Origin: Prunus persica
Taxonomy: Eukaryota; Streptophyta; Magnoliopsida; Rosales; Rosaceae
Assembly: GCF_000346465.2 (NCBI RefSeq)
Contig: NC_034016.1
Coordinates: forward strand, 10,120,027-10,184,026
Direction of reading: 5' to 3'
DNA length: 64,000 nt
The number at the start of each line of letters is the position of its first letter. Within the stretch, counting starts at the first letter, position 1. Positions 12,401-23,254 of this stretch are shown in pieces. Made by a program: the position numbers and the translations under genes. A model generated the notes under the pieces. That model had not been told where the DNA came from. It ran no database searches and saw nothing but the letters and a program-made list of their open reading frames with translations.

Positions 12401-13084
12401 GCACCTCCTCCACTGGCTATAACCCTTTATGGAAACATGTTAGTAAAGCATTCATAATCAAAACATGACATATACATCTCTATTAGCAAGAAAAAGTGAT
12501 AGCTTTAACTAGAATTCGCATTTCGGTAAAACTGCGACTTTTCAATATCAACCTAAGATAAGTTTTCAGTAACTCTCGCACAAAGTACTGCATGAAATTT
12601 GGCAAGCCTTATATACTCAAACAATAGACAAAAATGTGCACAACTTTTATACAAAAAATATTCCACAAAATAGAAATGAACTGCATGAAAGCTGACATTA
12701 AAAACAGATAACAGTGCAAATCGCATAAAAACTTTAGTTCTAGACCCTTGTTCAGAAAAATAGCTATAACTTCCAAACGAAAAGTCAAAAAATTACGAGC
12801 CTTATATGGTTGGATTCAGTACAAAAAATTTAAGAAGTAGCGCAAGCCAAATCTTCAAATATGATACAGATGAAAACAATTTCAATGAAACATAAACCCC
12901 AATGTTTTGCATGACTCGAAAAATACTAAAAACAAATTTTTTTTTAAAATAAAATGAATGTTACCCACCTCATATCTAAACCAAACATTGTCCTAATGTT
13001 TAAAAAGAAAATAAAAGCAAGGACAAGGAATAGTAAAAGGAATGAACACGAGAAATACACAAATAAAAATTAAAAAGATAAGGA
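9440..13084. other. Non-coding 3' region of the Athila-like element, no gene seen
   Basis: Stop-rich on both strands. Phrases such as TTGCTAGTCATTGAGCAAAA (about 10257-10276) and the GTTGGGTTGCCTCCTAACAA stretch (13099-13118) resemble the long untranslated 3' region I know from Athila elements. I see no host gene. A short CCAGTGGTGGATCCAGGAAT stretch at about 11538-11557 looks like another repeat end but was not resolved. Confidence 0.45.
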
Positions 13085-13157
13085 ATGAAAGTACCTAGTT
13101 GGGTTGCCTCCTAACAAGCGTTTAGTTTAGAGTCAATAGCCCGACTTTTGGATGCGT

Positions 13158-14228
13158 TTACTTGGGATTATCGAGGAGGATGGTGGTCTCCTCCTCAAGA
13201 AATGAAGCTGCCACATATGATTTTAGTCGATGACCATTAACTTTGAAAGTTGTACCGTCACGATCATTCTTGATTTCAACTGTCCCATAAGAATACACTG
13301 TTAACAATGTGAATGGCCCGGACCAACAAGAGTGAAGTTTCCTAGGAAAGAGTTTCAACCGTGAGTTGTAAAGGAGAATGCTTTTACCCACATAAAATTA
13401 TTTCTTCAAGATATGGTTGTTATGCCATTTCTTTGTACAGCCCTTATATATTTTCGCATTCTCATACAATTCATTCCGCAGTTCCTCTAACTCATTCACT
13501 TGCGACTTCCTTCTTTGAGCGTTTTAATAGCCCAAAAAGCTTTATGTACCAATTTCTATATAGTGACATCCCAATTGGCGTCTTGAATGCCGTTCTATAA
13601 GCCTATAGTGCATCATCCAATTTCAATGACCAATCTTTCCTAGATGCATTCACCGTCTTTTCCAAGATTTTCTTCAATTCCCTATTCGAAACTTCAACTT
13701 GCCCACTAGTTTGCAGATGGTAGGGTGTGAAAACTTTGTGGGTAATGCCATATTTTGCAAGAAGAGACTTAAATTGACGATTACAAAAATGAGTTCCATC
13801 ACTAATAATTGCACGCGGGACCCCAAACCTTGTGAAAATATTTTTTCATAAAAATTTAACCACAAGCTTGGCATCATTAGTGGGTAAGGCAGCCGCTTCG
13901 ACCCATTTGGATACATAATCCATTGCAATCAAAATGTACAAATTTTCATACGATCCCGGAAACGGACCCATGAAGTCAATAACCCCAACGTCAAACAATT
14001 CTACCTCCAGAATTTTATTCAAGGGCATTTGGTTTCTACTAGAGATATTTCCCGTACGTTGGCAAGGATCACACCTTGCAACAAAGTCTTGAGCATCTTT
14101 AAACAAAGTAGGCTAGAAAAACAAAGATTATAGAACCTTGGCTGCAGTCTTGGAAGTACCATAATGGCCTCCACAAGCCAAAGTGTGACAATGCAATAAT
14201 ATGTCAACCATCTCTGTCTCAGGTACAC
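13158..14228 (-). pseudogene. Athila-like Ty3/gypsy integrase remnants
   Basis: Broken pieces of a retrotransposon integrase read down the minus strand. First is an HHCC zinc-finger part (LLHCHTLACGGHYG ... CDPC, about 14228-14050). Next is the catalytic-core start ([20 protein letters not shown], about 14000-13935, then [15 protein letters not shown]). Then come [24 protein letters not shown] and [14 protein letters not shown] pieces (about 13830-13690). Last is a C-terminal domain (LKLFPRKLHSCWSGPFTL ... TFKVNGHRLK, about 13350-13205). Frame changes and stops separate the pieces, so no working protein is expected. The order is normal for a gypsy integrase. Confidence 0.82.
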
Positions 14229-14234
14229 ATCTTA

Positions 14235-14505
14235 GAGTTGGATGTGGAAGTGGTGGTGGTGTCATTTTTTAAAATGAATGATGGTATTTTGGGAATTAAA
14301 AAAATTCATTAAAGGTTCATCTCTGCTTTTTTTGAAAGCAGCTTTGAAAAGCAACCAGAGCTTGCTTTTAAAAGCTGCTGTCAAAAGACCACTGCTATTA
14401 AAATAATCAGGATATTTTATTTTTACCAAACACCTTAAATTGCTTAACTTTAAAGTGAAGCAAGTCTTTGACCAAAAAAAGCAATCCCAAACGGGGCCTA
14501 ACACT
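14235..14505 (-). mobile_element. hAT-like MITE fragment
   Basis: Its right end reads GCAATCCCAAACGGGGCC. The body is rich in AAAAGCAGCTTT/AAAGCTGCT motifs. The same sequence occurs in reverse complement at about 49373-49640, and only half of that longer element is present here. It interrupts the Athila-like internal region between gag and integrase. Confidence 0.6.
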
Positions 14506-14514
14506 CAAAGAATA

Positions 14515-15248
14515 AACTTTTGTAGTAAGGTTAGAAATTTTTGCTGTTAGAAAAGCCATAGCATCGACTTCCAAGACCCCAGCTGGCTGGCTTCGAATTC
14601 ATTCTCTCACTTGGCTATTGGTAACTGTTGGATGCCATGGTCTCTAATAATTCAAATGCTTCAGTAGCTGTTTTTGCCATTAAAGCTCCTTTAGCTGCTG
14701 CTTGTTTGACTCAACTCATTGTAAAAAGTCTAAACTTGAATCCAAGTTGGTACCTCATGGTGAGGACACTTGCGCAATGAATCTTTGAATCGTTCACATG
14801 CTTCATATAGAGGCTCCCTATCATGAACAACATAACATCTTGCCCGAATTTTGTAGTTTTGGCTGGAGGGAAAAATTTAGCAATAAATTTTTTGGATAAA
14901 TTATCCCAAGTACGGATGGAATCTTGTGGTTGTGACAATAACCAAAGCTTGGCCTTAAAGAAGAAAGGAAATAGCCTTAAACAAACTGCATCGTCAGTTA
15001 CCCCCAATGAACTTGGATATGTCACAAATCTCCAAAAATACCACAAGATGTATATTTGGATCTTTATTCGGCAAACCACAAAATACGGATGCATTTTGTA
15101 GCATGGTGATCACTGCTAGTTTGATCTCAAAATTGTTGGTAATGACTGTAGGACATTGGATTGGTGAAGGAGTTGCCACTAGTACGGCAAATTCCCTTAG
15201 TGCTCTTTCTGCTTCGTTCACCATAGGTAGGGTTCGTGGTTCCACCAA
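14515..15248 (-). pseudogene. Athila-like gag remnants
   Basis: The minus strand shows gag-type phrases in order: an LRE-type N-terminal piece (about 15248-15120), FPFFFKAKLWLLSQPQDSI then TWDNLSKKFIAKFFPPAKT (about 14975-14850), and a distal piece like ALMAKTATEAFELLETMA (about 14690-14635). The FPF-LK ... TW-L-KKF--KFFPP pattern is the retrotransposon gag domain of plant gypsy elements. Several stops and frame changes break it. It sits just inside the primer-binding site at about 15410-15437, as expected for gag. Confidence 0.72.
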
Positions 15249-15702
15249 AGTGTGCTATTTTGTTTCCTATGTTCGGCTTATGAAACGTACGTTCGATTTT
15301 TGGGTCAAGTGGTTACGAGAACGTTGCATACACAGATCAAAGTACCTAGAGAAAAAATTCAAATTAAACTCAGAATTAAAATATATTGATATAATAGAAA
15401 ATAAAACAGTCTTAGGCAGAGGCACCAAAAACTTATTGTGAAATTATTGCAAGCGTACAATCCGCACAAGTAATATAGAGATAAGTGAAATGTTGTTCTC
15501 ACGAAGACTGTAATTTCCTTTTAATTACCTATTATGATTAATGCAAAAGTTTATTTAAACAGTTGATTAAGAAAATTGATTAATTTAACTAAACTAAAAT
15601 AGTTATGAAAAATATCAATTTAATTAATGATGAAAAATCAAGTTGATGAGACACTAAAGCATCCAATTTCACCATAACCAATTCCACTTAATTCTTATAG
15701 CC

Positions 15703-16093
15703 AGCTCTCATGATGGAAGCTAAAGTCATTCGTGATGCTCTGACGGCAATAATGGATATAGGGGTTGACAAAGTTGAGGTAGAAACTGATTGTCTACAGC
15801 TTATTAAAATGCTTCAAGGCAAAGACAAAATTGAGATGACCTTGGAAAGGTTTATTCATGATATTTGGTTTTTATGCAAGTCTTTCAGTTCAGTAGAGTT
15901 TTTGTTCACGGCTATGGTAGTGTAACGAAGCTGCCCATTTGGTTGCTTTCTTTGTATCTCGAGCAGGGGTTGTTCACTGGTGGGATGAGGTGGGCATCGA
16001 TTGGCTCTTTGATTCTCTAGCTAAAGATGTAAACCTTATTACCATTTGTTATCAATAAAATCTCTCTTATCATTTGGCCAAAAAAAAAAAAAA
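15703..16093 (+). mobile_element. 5'-truncated LINE 3' end with RNase H-like tail and poly(A)
   Basis: The insert begins abruptly after CTTATAGCCA and ends in 13-14 A residues (16080-16093). It interrupts the LTR sequence that is continuous at 6300. The 71-residue frame 15710-15922 reads AKVIRDALTAIMDIGVDKVE then VETDCLQLIKML, the pattern of the RNase H domain at the end of plant LINE ORF2. A stop at 15923 is followed by a shifted continuation (NEAAHLVAFFVSRAGVVHWW). An AATAAA signal lies near 16055. No clean target duplication was found. Confidence 0.72.
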
Positions 16094-16216
16094 TCTAATT
16101 ACTACCCATGTTGACAGTTGGTTTCTTCTAATTTATTTGATATCCCCTCTTGAGCTCAACCAAAAATATTCTTAATCTCTCTCGAGCAACGAATTTAGAA
16201 AATCAAGAATCCATTA

Positions 16217-17127
16217 AGAGGTGTGGTGCTAAAATATCTTATTTATAAGCCCACATTTTGTCATAACTTTGTGACGCATGAGCATAATGCCCTATTTTTG
16301 CCGTACCCCCATCCCTTTGCTATTTTGGGCTACTTTTGTCTACCATATTAATCTCATAATGTGTCACATTTTGTCTAAGTCTATAAGGTCCATTTTCTAT
16401 CAATATTTTAAGTCATGTAGGACTAATATTAAAATTCCATAACTTTAATTAATTAATTAATTTAATCTAATTAGTTTAATTGATTTAATGACTTAAATAA
16501 TTAATTCATTAACCTTATGTTGACCGTGTCAAGTCTCAGGTCAACGGTTTTGACATTTGACTTTGACTTTGTCTTTGACTTTGTCCAAGCCACAAAAATC
16601 ATTTATTCTCTTTTTAATTCTCGATCCATATCTTTTCAGTGTGTAATCTTATAAGTTCTAATTGGCAAGGTCGTGGGTAAGAATGGTTTCTTCTAAATCG
16701 AATGTGAATTATGTCCCTCTATACAATTTTCCCTATTGGCGAAGGCTACTTGTAATTAGTCCTTACAAGGCTTCCACATAACATAAGTGACACCTAGCAG
16801 TATATCATGGTTACCCAAGCTAAATAGAATTCATTTAGAGAACCTAGTCAGTTTGTGATTACAATGCAATTCGGTCATTCTCTATTATAATATTGTATGT
16901 CATGTTGTTGGGATATGGTTAACTTGTGTCAAATCCCTAACATGACATCTACAGGTTATATGATTCACTTGGATGCAATTGCAAACTTTCTTGTTTCAAT
17001 TCCCATATTTGGCCAAAGATTTAACGAATCATATCTTTAAAGTATTATCTCTTCCTACTAAGAGTAGAGATTCCTTGTTATACGTTTACATGCCTCTGTG
17101 CACATACTGAATATCCTGAGAAACATC
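16217..17127 (-). mobile_element. Relic of an Angela-like copia LTR, left part
   Basis: From about 16620 it aligns with 50625-51110 (shared phrases include AGTTCTAATTGGCAAGGTCG versus GGTTCTAATCGGCGAGGCAA, and CGGTCATTCTCTA). The right part resumes at 20995-21180. Solo LTR copy 3 and a 0.75-kb LTR-like segment lie between. Confidence 0.5.
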
Positions 17128-17881
17128 TGTAGGTAAAGAAATTTTGGCGAATTAAATTCCGCTAAATGAGAAAATAATTAAGGTTTGGTGGATTAAATTG
17201 CCGGCCTCATGATTCACCCACGTGGCATATGACTCATCAAAATTGAACTAGTTGTCAAAGGTGACAAGTGTCGACATCCGGGGGAGTGCATCAAACAATT
17301 CAAAGTGAAGACAAAATTAAATGGAAGAATATTCAGTGATTGACTTTGATTTAAATCAAATATTAATCAAGTCAGTCAATTAAAGATAATTTGGTTAAAT
17401 TGTCTAATTATCGGAATTGATTTTAAATCAAATTAAAATCCCACAAAGTAAGGTTTTAAAGAAGGAAAGCTATTTAGATCAAGCATCCTGCATGAGCCTA
17501 TGAATAGAAGGCCTCAAGATAAAGGAAAGAAGCTTAGCCATACCAAATACGACCGCCAACTCAGGTACTTTTTCTCTTCCTCTCTCTTTCTTGACCGTTT
17601 TGTCTTCCTCAAAACTCAAGCTCTTTTCATCCATCCTAGAAAAATCCAGTCTCCAAACAAGCATTGTACTACCCGTTTGATCAAGATCAATTATCTACAA
17701 CCCTTGTATCAAACAAAAATTTTCTTTAAAACACTTTGGAGATCAAATCAAAGGATTTCATACAAAGATTGTAATATAGAGATCGTAACCATAAATTTCA
17801 TTAATACAAAAATTACTTTGTACACGTGTTCTTGTTTCATTTGTCTGAGAATTTTCGTGTTCTTCTTTCCTTAGACCTAAG
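17128..17881 (+). mobile_element. LTR-like segment of unknown family
   Basis: A 0.75-kb AT-rich segment beginning TGTAGGTAAAG, with a distal part that reads like an LTR U5 (TTGATCAAGATCAATTATC, then TTTGTCTGAGAATTTTCGTG). The 5-mer ACATC flanks it at 17123-17127 and 17882-17886. The right end is CCTAAG rather than CA, so the boundary and even the class are uncertain. The 124-residue frame at 17500-17874 has no recognisable domain and is rejected as a gene. Confidence 0.35.
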
Positions 17882-17894
17882 ACATCACGGTTGT

Positions 17895-20670
17895 TGACAG
17901 GATCTGCCCTAAATTTCCCAAAACCCGAGACGAATCCTATGGAATTCCCGACATCACCGATGCCGGGCCCACTTACTAAAGACCGAGACTTTCTGCCGAA
18001 ATTTTAACAGAGTCTCCCTTATAAATTGAACATTTCCCAAAATTTCAACCTACACAAAAACACATTTAATATCTCAACAGGCAGCACGCACAATATAACT
18101 TCATGCAATTCACATAAACGGCCTTCGACTTTCCAATAATTTGCAACGAAACCACTAATAAATTCTAAACACAATTATAAACGCCAAATGCGATTTCCAT
18201 TATCTGAATTCCCAAATATTAAACGTACAAAATTTAAACCTCCTAACAAGACTGCATCTTATTTTCACCTAAATTTCAGGACCAACAACAAGGTCCGAAC
18301 CAATCTCCATAAAACAACATGACTAACATTTAGTCTGCAGCTGCACCTCGTAACCTTAGGCTGCTTACATACCCTTACTGAGGGATCAAGCCACACGTAG
18401 TTCTTCCCCTAAACCAGATTCCAAGCACATACAATACCTTTATTCATCTATGTTATTCATATAAACTCCCCATACGCCGGTACAACCAACGCCACGTATG
18501 AGGTATGTCAACAGGCAGGATAACCTACGCCACGTGCGACCTCACCATATTATCACACTATCTCCGCATACGCCGGTACAACCAACGCCACGTATGGGCT
18601 CTGTCAACATGCTGGATAACCTACGCCACGTGCGACCTCACCATATTATCACAATATCTCCCCATACGCCGGTACAACCAACGCTACGTATGGGGTATGT
18701 CAACATGCTGGATAACCTACGCCACGTGCGACGTCACCATATTATCATAATATCTCTCCATACGCCAATACAATCAACGCCACGTATGGGGTTTGTCAAC
18801 ATGCTGGATAACCTACGCCACGTGCGACCTCACCATATTATCACAATATCTCCCCATACGCTAGTACAACCAACGCCACGTATAGGGTCTGTCAACAAGC
18901 CGAATAACCTACGCCACGTGCGACCTCACCATATTATCACAATATCTCCTCATACGCTGGTACAACCAACGCCACATATGGGGTCTGTCAACATGCCGGA
19001 TAACCTACGCCACGTGCGACCTCACCATATTATCATAATATCTCCCCATACGCCGGTACAACCAACGCCACGTATAGGGTCTGTCAACATGCCGGACAAC
19101 CTACGCCACGTGCAACCTCACCATATTATCACAATATCTCCTCATACGCCGGTACAACCAACGCTACGTATGAGGTCTGTCAACACGCCGGATAACCTAC
19201 GCCACGTGCGACCTCACCATATTATCACATAATCTCCCCATACGCTAGTATTACTAACGCCACGTATGAGGCCTGTCCGCACGCGGGATAACCTACGCCA
19301 CGTGGGACCTAACAATCACAGGGTAGTACTTATAGTGTAATCAAATTTCGGGGAGGTACCTAGGGTAGTGTGTATATCACTTCAAACTGACATTCTAAAC
19401 TCTTTGCACACAATTATACCTATATTTAATTATATAAGTTAAACTCTAATATTGTATAAACCTCAACCACATCCCAAGTACCCCACCCATCACCATTACT
19501 TTACCAAAAATGCTAAATTAACTATTAATTCTAAAAATGGATTTCCATAAACCAATAAATTCATATGCCTAAAAATTCCATCACCAACCATGCTATTCAT
19601 TTAAAAATAAGGTCCGAGAGTTTCCTGCGATAATAATTAAACACTCTAAAAATCTCAACCTAGTCAACATGTCTCAACAACACTCAAGACTTGTCACTAG
19701 GGTCATTATAATCCTCCTAGGAAGGTAAACTACCTCGGAAGACTCAAGGTCAACCAAGGGTCAAACTACCCACACTTGGTCAAACGGGACCCTGGGGCCC
19801 ACGACCTCCAAATTCCAATCCAAAAGTTCCTATGGTTTCTACAAGGTATAGGACACTCGTCCTACAAATTTGGTCCAGATCGGACGGTCGGATCGCTTAC
19901 GATCGCACGATCTGACGGTTATTACAAACATAAAATTTAAATTAGTACATCGGAACATCTGGCGCTCCGATTCACAATCCTAGAAATACCTAGATTAACA
20001 TAAAATGAAATCAAGACCATCCAACTGTCCCAACCTATCGAACCAGGATAACGCTCAATAGGCAATGTAGGTTCGATAGTCAAACGACGTCCGAATTGAT
20101 ATCTGCGAAATCCTACGCACTCGTGACAGCCTAAGGATCTCAACCAGACAAAGTGCAACTTCACCACCCTCGCCAGGCGCCTCCACATGGGCAGGCAGGG
20201 CTGGGTGCCCAAAGCGATTATGTATTGCCAGAAAATCTCAAAACCATGGCTCCAAACTCCTACCCTAGGTATAACACCATATTTGGAGTCACTTTTGTTC
20301 TTGGACCTACCCCAAAAACTGACCGAAGGTGGCAGGAATCGCGATCCCAAAATCGGCCGAATCTAAATTCGTAAATCGAATTACCTACGCTAGGAATCGA
20401 TTGAATCCTACCAAACAGGCAGCTAGAGCATGAAAAGTAGGTGAGAAACCATACCTCATTCATCGGAATCGGTGGCCAGAAGAGGGAGATCGACGTCGGA
20501 GAAGTTTGGGCGACACCGGCCGCTTCTTCTCCATTTTTCGACGAAACCGCGGCGGTTGGCGACGAGACCTGGCTGAGGTTGGAAGAGGACAACGGCCCGG
20601 TCATTTTGGTACTAGCCCCGTCGTCATCGGTGGCCGGAGGAGAGAACGGTCGGCTGTCGCTGCGCGCGAG

Positions 20671-20726
<56 letters not shown>

Positions 20727-20994
20727 ATTTTTATCAAAACCCTTTTCTCCAAAATTACGGTTATGCCATTGAGGGTATTTTGATCGTATCTCTCTCGTTA
20801 CAACTCCAATTCGAGCCTACCATGTGTCTACAGACTCATCTCACTGTGCTCTACGCAACAGTACAGCTGAAATTCCCAAATTTCTCCCCGATCAAAAAGT
20901 CAACTTAAATCCTAATAAAATATTTTAGGGGTAAAACGATATTTTCTCTCAATAAATTAATATTTACTAATTTATTTAGGACCGAGTCATTACA
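17895..20994 (-). mobile_element. Solo LTR, copy 3, inserted in the arm of a hairpin
   Basis: On the minus strand it starts TGTAATGACTCGGTCC and ends GATCCTGTCA. Flanks are GTTGT (17890-17894) and GATGT (20995-20999), 4 of 5 matching. Landmarks on this strand: (GA)n at about 20674-20720, the CAAAAGTGACTCC stretch near 20290 and the CTACGTGTGGCTTG phrase near 18385-18400. It carries the largest minisatellite of the family (18465-19310). No gag-pol remains. Confidence 0.82.
18465..19310 (-). repeat. 96-bp minisatellite inside solo LTR copy 3, about nine units
   Basis: Unit starts fall at about 18465, 18561, 18657, 18753, 18849, 18945, 19041, 19137 and 19233 (period 96). Most units carry a GCCACGTG box (CACGTG palindrome) and a CCCCATACG ... 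CGTATGGGG stem. Because 96 is a multiple of 3, one plus-strand frame stays open for 244 codons with a 32-residue repeat; that is a by-product, not a gene. Confidence 0.9.
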
Positions 20995-21180
20995 GATGTC
21001 TTGTGTATGGTGCTCCCAAAGACAAACAACTCATACACAAGACAACCGTGATGTCTTAGGTGTAAGGACTAATTTGCATTATCCTAACTTAGAATTCTTT
21101 GTTTGACACTTGTGAGTAAAACTTAGAGTATCTTATCACAAGTATCTTATCCAATCAACGCCATCTACTTTATAAAGACT
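20995..21180 (-). mobile_element. Right part of the Angela-like LTR relic, with hairpin arm
   Basis: Continues the repeat begun at 16217 (ACAAGACAACCGTGATGTCT at 21039-21058 versus ACAAGACAACTGTGGTGTCT at 51182-51201). It contains the second arm of an inverted repeat whose first arm is split by solo LTR copy 3. Confidence 0.45.
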
Positions 21181-21435
21181 TCACTGGACCAAACTTACAA
21201 AAAATTGAACAAGTAAAATAGCAACAATTATAAGAACATCTAACAGACTCCACCCACAGAGCGAAAAAAAACAACTAAAAAATAGGAGCTAACAATTATT
21301 CTGCAGAAAACATAAATAAAATAAATCTCAACCCCATATATACTTACCTTGATTAAAAAAAAAAAAGCAAGGGTTCCCAAAATCTAATAAGTCGTTTGTG
21401 GGTTTAGACTAGTTTCTCCGAATTGGGTGAAACCC

Positions 21436-21470
<35 letters not shown>

Positions 21471-22087
21471 AAAAAAAATTATCAGCAAAAGACCAAAGCT
21501 AGGGAAGAAACCAATCAAACCCAAAATAAAAAAAACAAACACAACCACTCCAGATCAACCAACCAACTTCAAAAAAAACCTAATCAGATAAAATCAGAAA
21601 ATTTAATAACATGCCTTCATCAAAGCTGTGGTTGTTGATTGAGGAAGGGAAGGCTGCTTTGGGGTGGGATTTTAGTCTCAGAGACGGGAGAATGAGGGGT
21701 TGTCAATGGTGGGTGAGATGTGGGATTTTATTTTCGATGGCTGGGTGAGGTCGATTTTGGTTGGGTCTGTGGTGGGATTTTGGATTGAGCTTAGACATTA
21801 GACTTTGGAAGATGGGTGGGTTGAGAACTAAGAGAAATTGAGGGATGGTTAGAGTTTAGATTTCGTGGGTCTTGGATGGGATTTTTTTAAGAGTTGAAGA
21901 AAAATATGGGGACTGGGTTTGTGGCGGTGGAGAGAGCCAGAGAGAGAGAGAGAGAGAGAGAGAGGATATGAAAGTTTAGAAGATGTAGAGAGTTTGTCAA
22001 ATTTTGAGAGAGGGAGAGCATTTCAGATTATGAGAGAGAGGGAGTTTCTCCCGCAAAAAAATTTGGCTTCTTTTTCAACAATTTTTT
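21181..22087. other. Spacer with GA microsatellites, no gene seen
   Basis: (GA)n at 21437-21467 and 21940-21964, with G-rich simple text between. No supported coding sequence. Confidence 0.45.
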
Positions 22088-22338
22088 ATTGAAGGAAATG
22101 GATACAATTTTAACAACATGCGATGTGTGTTGTAGAACTAAACATACAACAACAGGCCAAGGGTGCGTTGTAAAAAAATCTCTAAATTTCGTTTTGACAA
22201 CGTGCAATAAATGCACATTGTTAAAAGTGGTATACTTCAACGCACAATTGCAGCACGTTGTGGAAAGTCTACTTCCACAACGCACAACATATGCATGTTG
22301 TTAATAACGTGTTGTTGTAGGCTATTTTTCTTATAGTG
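22088..22338 (-). mobile_element. Terminal part of a CACTA-like transposon
   Basis: On the minus strand the end reads CACTATAAGAAAAATAGCC. Behind it lie repeated short motifs (ACAACGTGC/GCACGTTGT and close variants) typical of CACTA subterminal arrays. The opposite end was not found in the window, so it may be a truncated copy. Confidence 0.5.
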
Positions 22339-23053
22339 AAATATAGCCAAAAACCCACATAAATAGACGAAAATGCCCTCAAAATTTAAATCACCTAAAA
22401 ACATAGTTCATCTCCATGAGGACCATCTGTTCACGCCATATCAGTTTTTATTCGATGTGTCTTCTCTGCTTCACAAGCTTATATTGCCATCTTGCTTATA
22501 AACTGAATTCATATTGAGATTCATAATGGGAAGAGTGATAAAGAGATTTATAAGAAACTTGAAAAGGATTTTGGGGAGACAGTTCTTTGTTCCCCAAAGT
22601 TTGATCTGCAAATTGTACTTGTGGTACCACTGCTTTTGATTGCTGCTTTTGCTGGTGTTAGAAGTGTTCCATTAACTCCAAATACGAAGCAAACCATGTT
22701 AGACCTCCCCACACTGCCGCCTTCACGAGGTAATAGTCCCTTGTGATGGATAGAACAATGATGTGCCTTCTTCCACATGCTTTCTTTTCATTTTATACTT
22801 TGAACTTAGGGATGAAACTAAGAAACTATGGAACAATGGTGTGCCTTCTTCCACATTGGACATTCTTTGTATCAATTTAAGGAAGGTCAAAATGATTTGT
22901 TTTATTTATATTTGTGATTCATGACCAGCGATACAAGCTATAGATGTAGTTTTTAAATTTTTTAAATTTATTTCCTTTTTTAATGTAGATTTATTTGATT
23001 TTTAATTGAAAGGGCATTTGAGTATATTTAAATGGGGTTTTGGCTATATTTGA
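22339..23053. mobile_element. Possible inverted-repeat element carrying the CCMH-like fragment
   Basis: The left flank AATATAGCCAAAAACCC (about 22341) reappears inverted on the right as AAATATAGCCAAAACCCC (about 23036-23053). Similarity continues inward over about 50 bp, including ATGCCCT. The left end abuts the CACTA end, so its true terminus may be lost. Confidence 0.42.
22432..22746 (+). pseudogene. CCMH-like (cytochrome c maturation) gene fragment
   Basis: One frame reads through 22432-22746 with a single stop at 22504-22506. It resembles the plant mitochondrial CcmH-type protein, which acts in cytochrome c haem attachment: SQAYIAILL, then GKSDKEIYKKLEKDFGETVL (22534-22593), CSPKFDLQ, a hydrophobic stretch LLLIAAFAG, then VPLTPNTKQTMLDLPTLPPS. 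The segment normally between the membrane helix and VPLTP seems deleted, and the redox Cys pair region is degenerate. No intron is seen. Inverted flanks (22339-22392 and about 23001-23053) suggest it was carried by an inverted-repeat element. Family assignment is from memory of the motif order. Confidence 0.62.
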
Positions 23054-23254
23054 GAGTTTTTTTTATAAAAACTGACATTTATGAATTTAGGGGTTAATTT
23101 TTGGCTATTTATGATAAAAACTCAAGTTGCCCACCCATGATAATAGAAGATGTAGCCAATAGAGGGAGAATTTGACCCCCCAAAAAAAAAAAAAGAGTGA
23201 GAAACTTCTTGTTGTCTGGTAGCAAAGAGAGAGAGAGAGAAATAAGAAGTCCGA

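Larger units (their letters stand above)
6023..16216 (-). mobile_element. Decayed Athila-like Ty3/gypsy retrotransposon carrying nested insertions
   Basis: Direct repeats beginning TGTGAAATTATTG at 6023 and 15439 are the minus-strand LTRs (about 400 bp clearly alignable: 6023-6428 with 15439-15702 plus 16094-16216). Just inside the high-coordinate LTR (about 15408-15437, minus strand) is a degenerate primer site of the TTTTTGGCGCC type used by Athila elements (reads TTTTTGGTGCC). Going down the minus strand come gag remnants (15248-14515) and integrase pieces (14228-13158). A long non-coding 3' region follows (about 13085-9440). Reverse transcriptase and RNase H are not visible; a MITE sits where they would be (14235-14505). 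Insertions: solo LTR copy 2 (7002-9434) and a LINE 3' end (15703-16093). The outer ends are approximate because the 16216 side meets another repeat. Confidence 0.66.

Noticed and set aside
17500..17874. 124-codon plus-strand frame
   Set aside because: Lies in an LTR-like AT-rich segment; composition and lack of domains do not support a gene.
18498..19232. 244-codon plus-strand frame with a 32-residue repeat
   Set aside because: It arises because the 96-bp minisatellite unit is a multiple of three. The sequence lies in a non-coding LTR and shows no recognisable protein domain.
18465..19310. CRISPR-like array
   Set aside because: Units are head-to-tail 96-bp repeats with no unique spacers, in a plant LTR.
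20441..20908. 155-codon frame in solo LTR copy 3
   Set aside because: Contains a GA-repeat RERERE run and has counterparts in the other LTR copies only as broken text.
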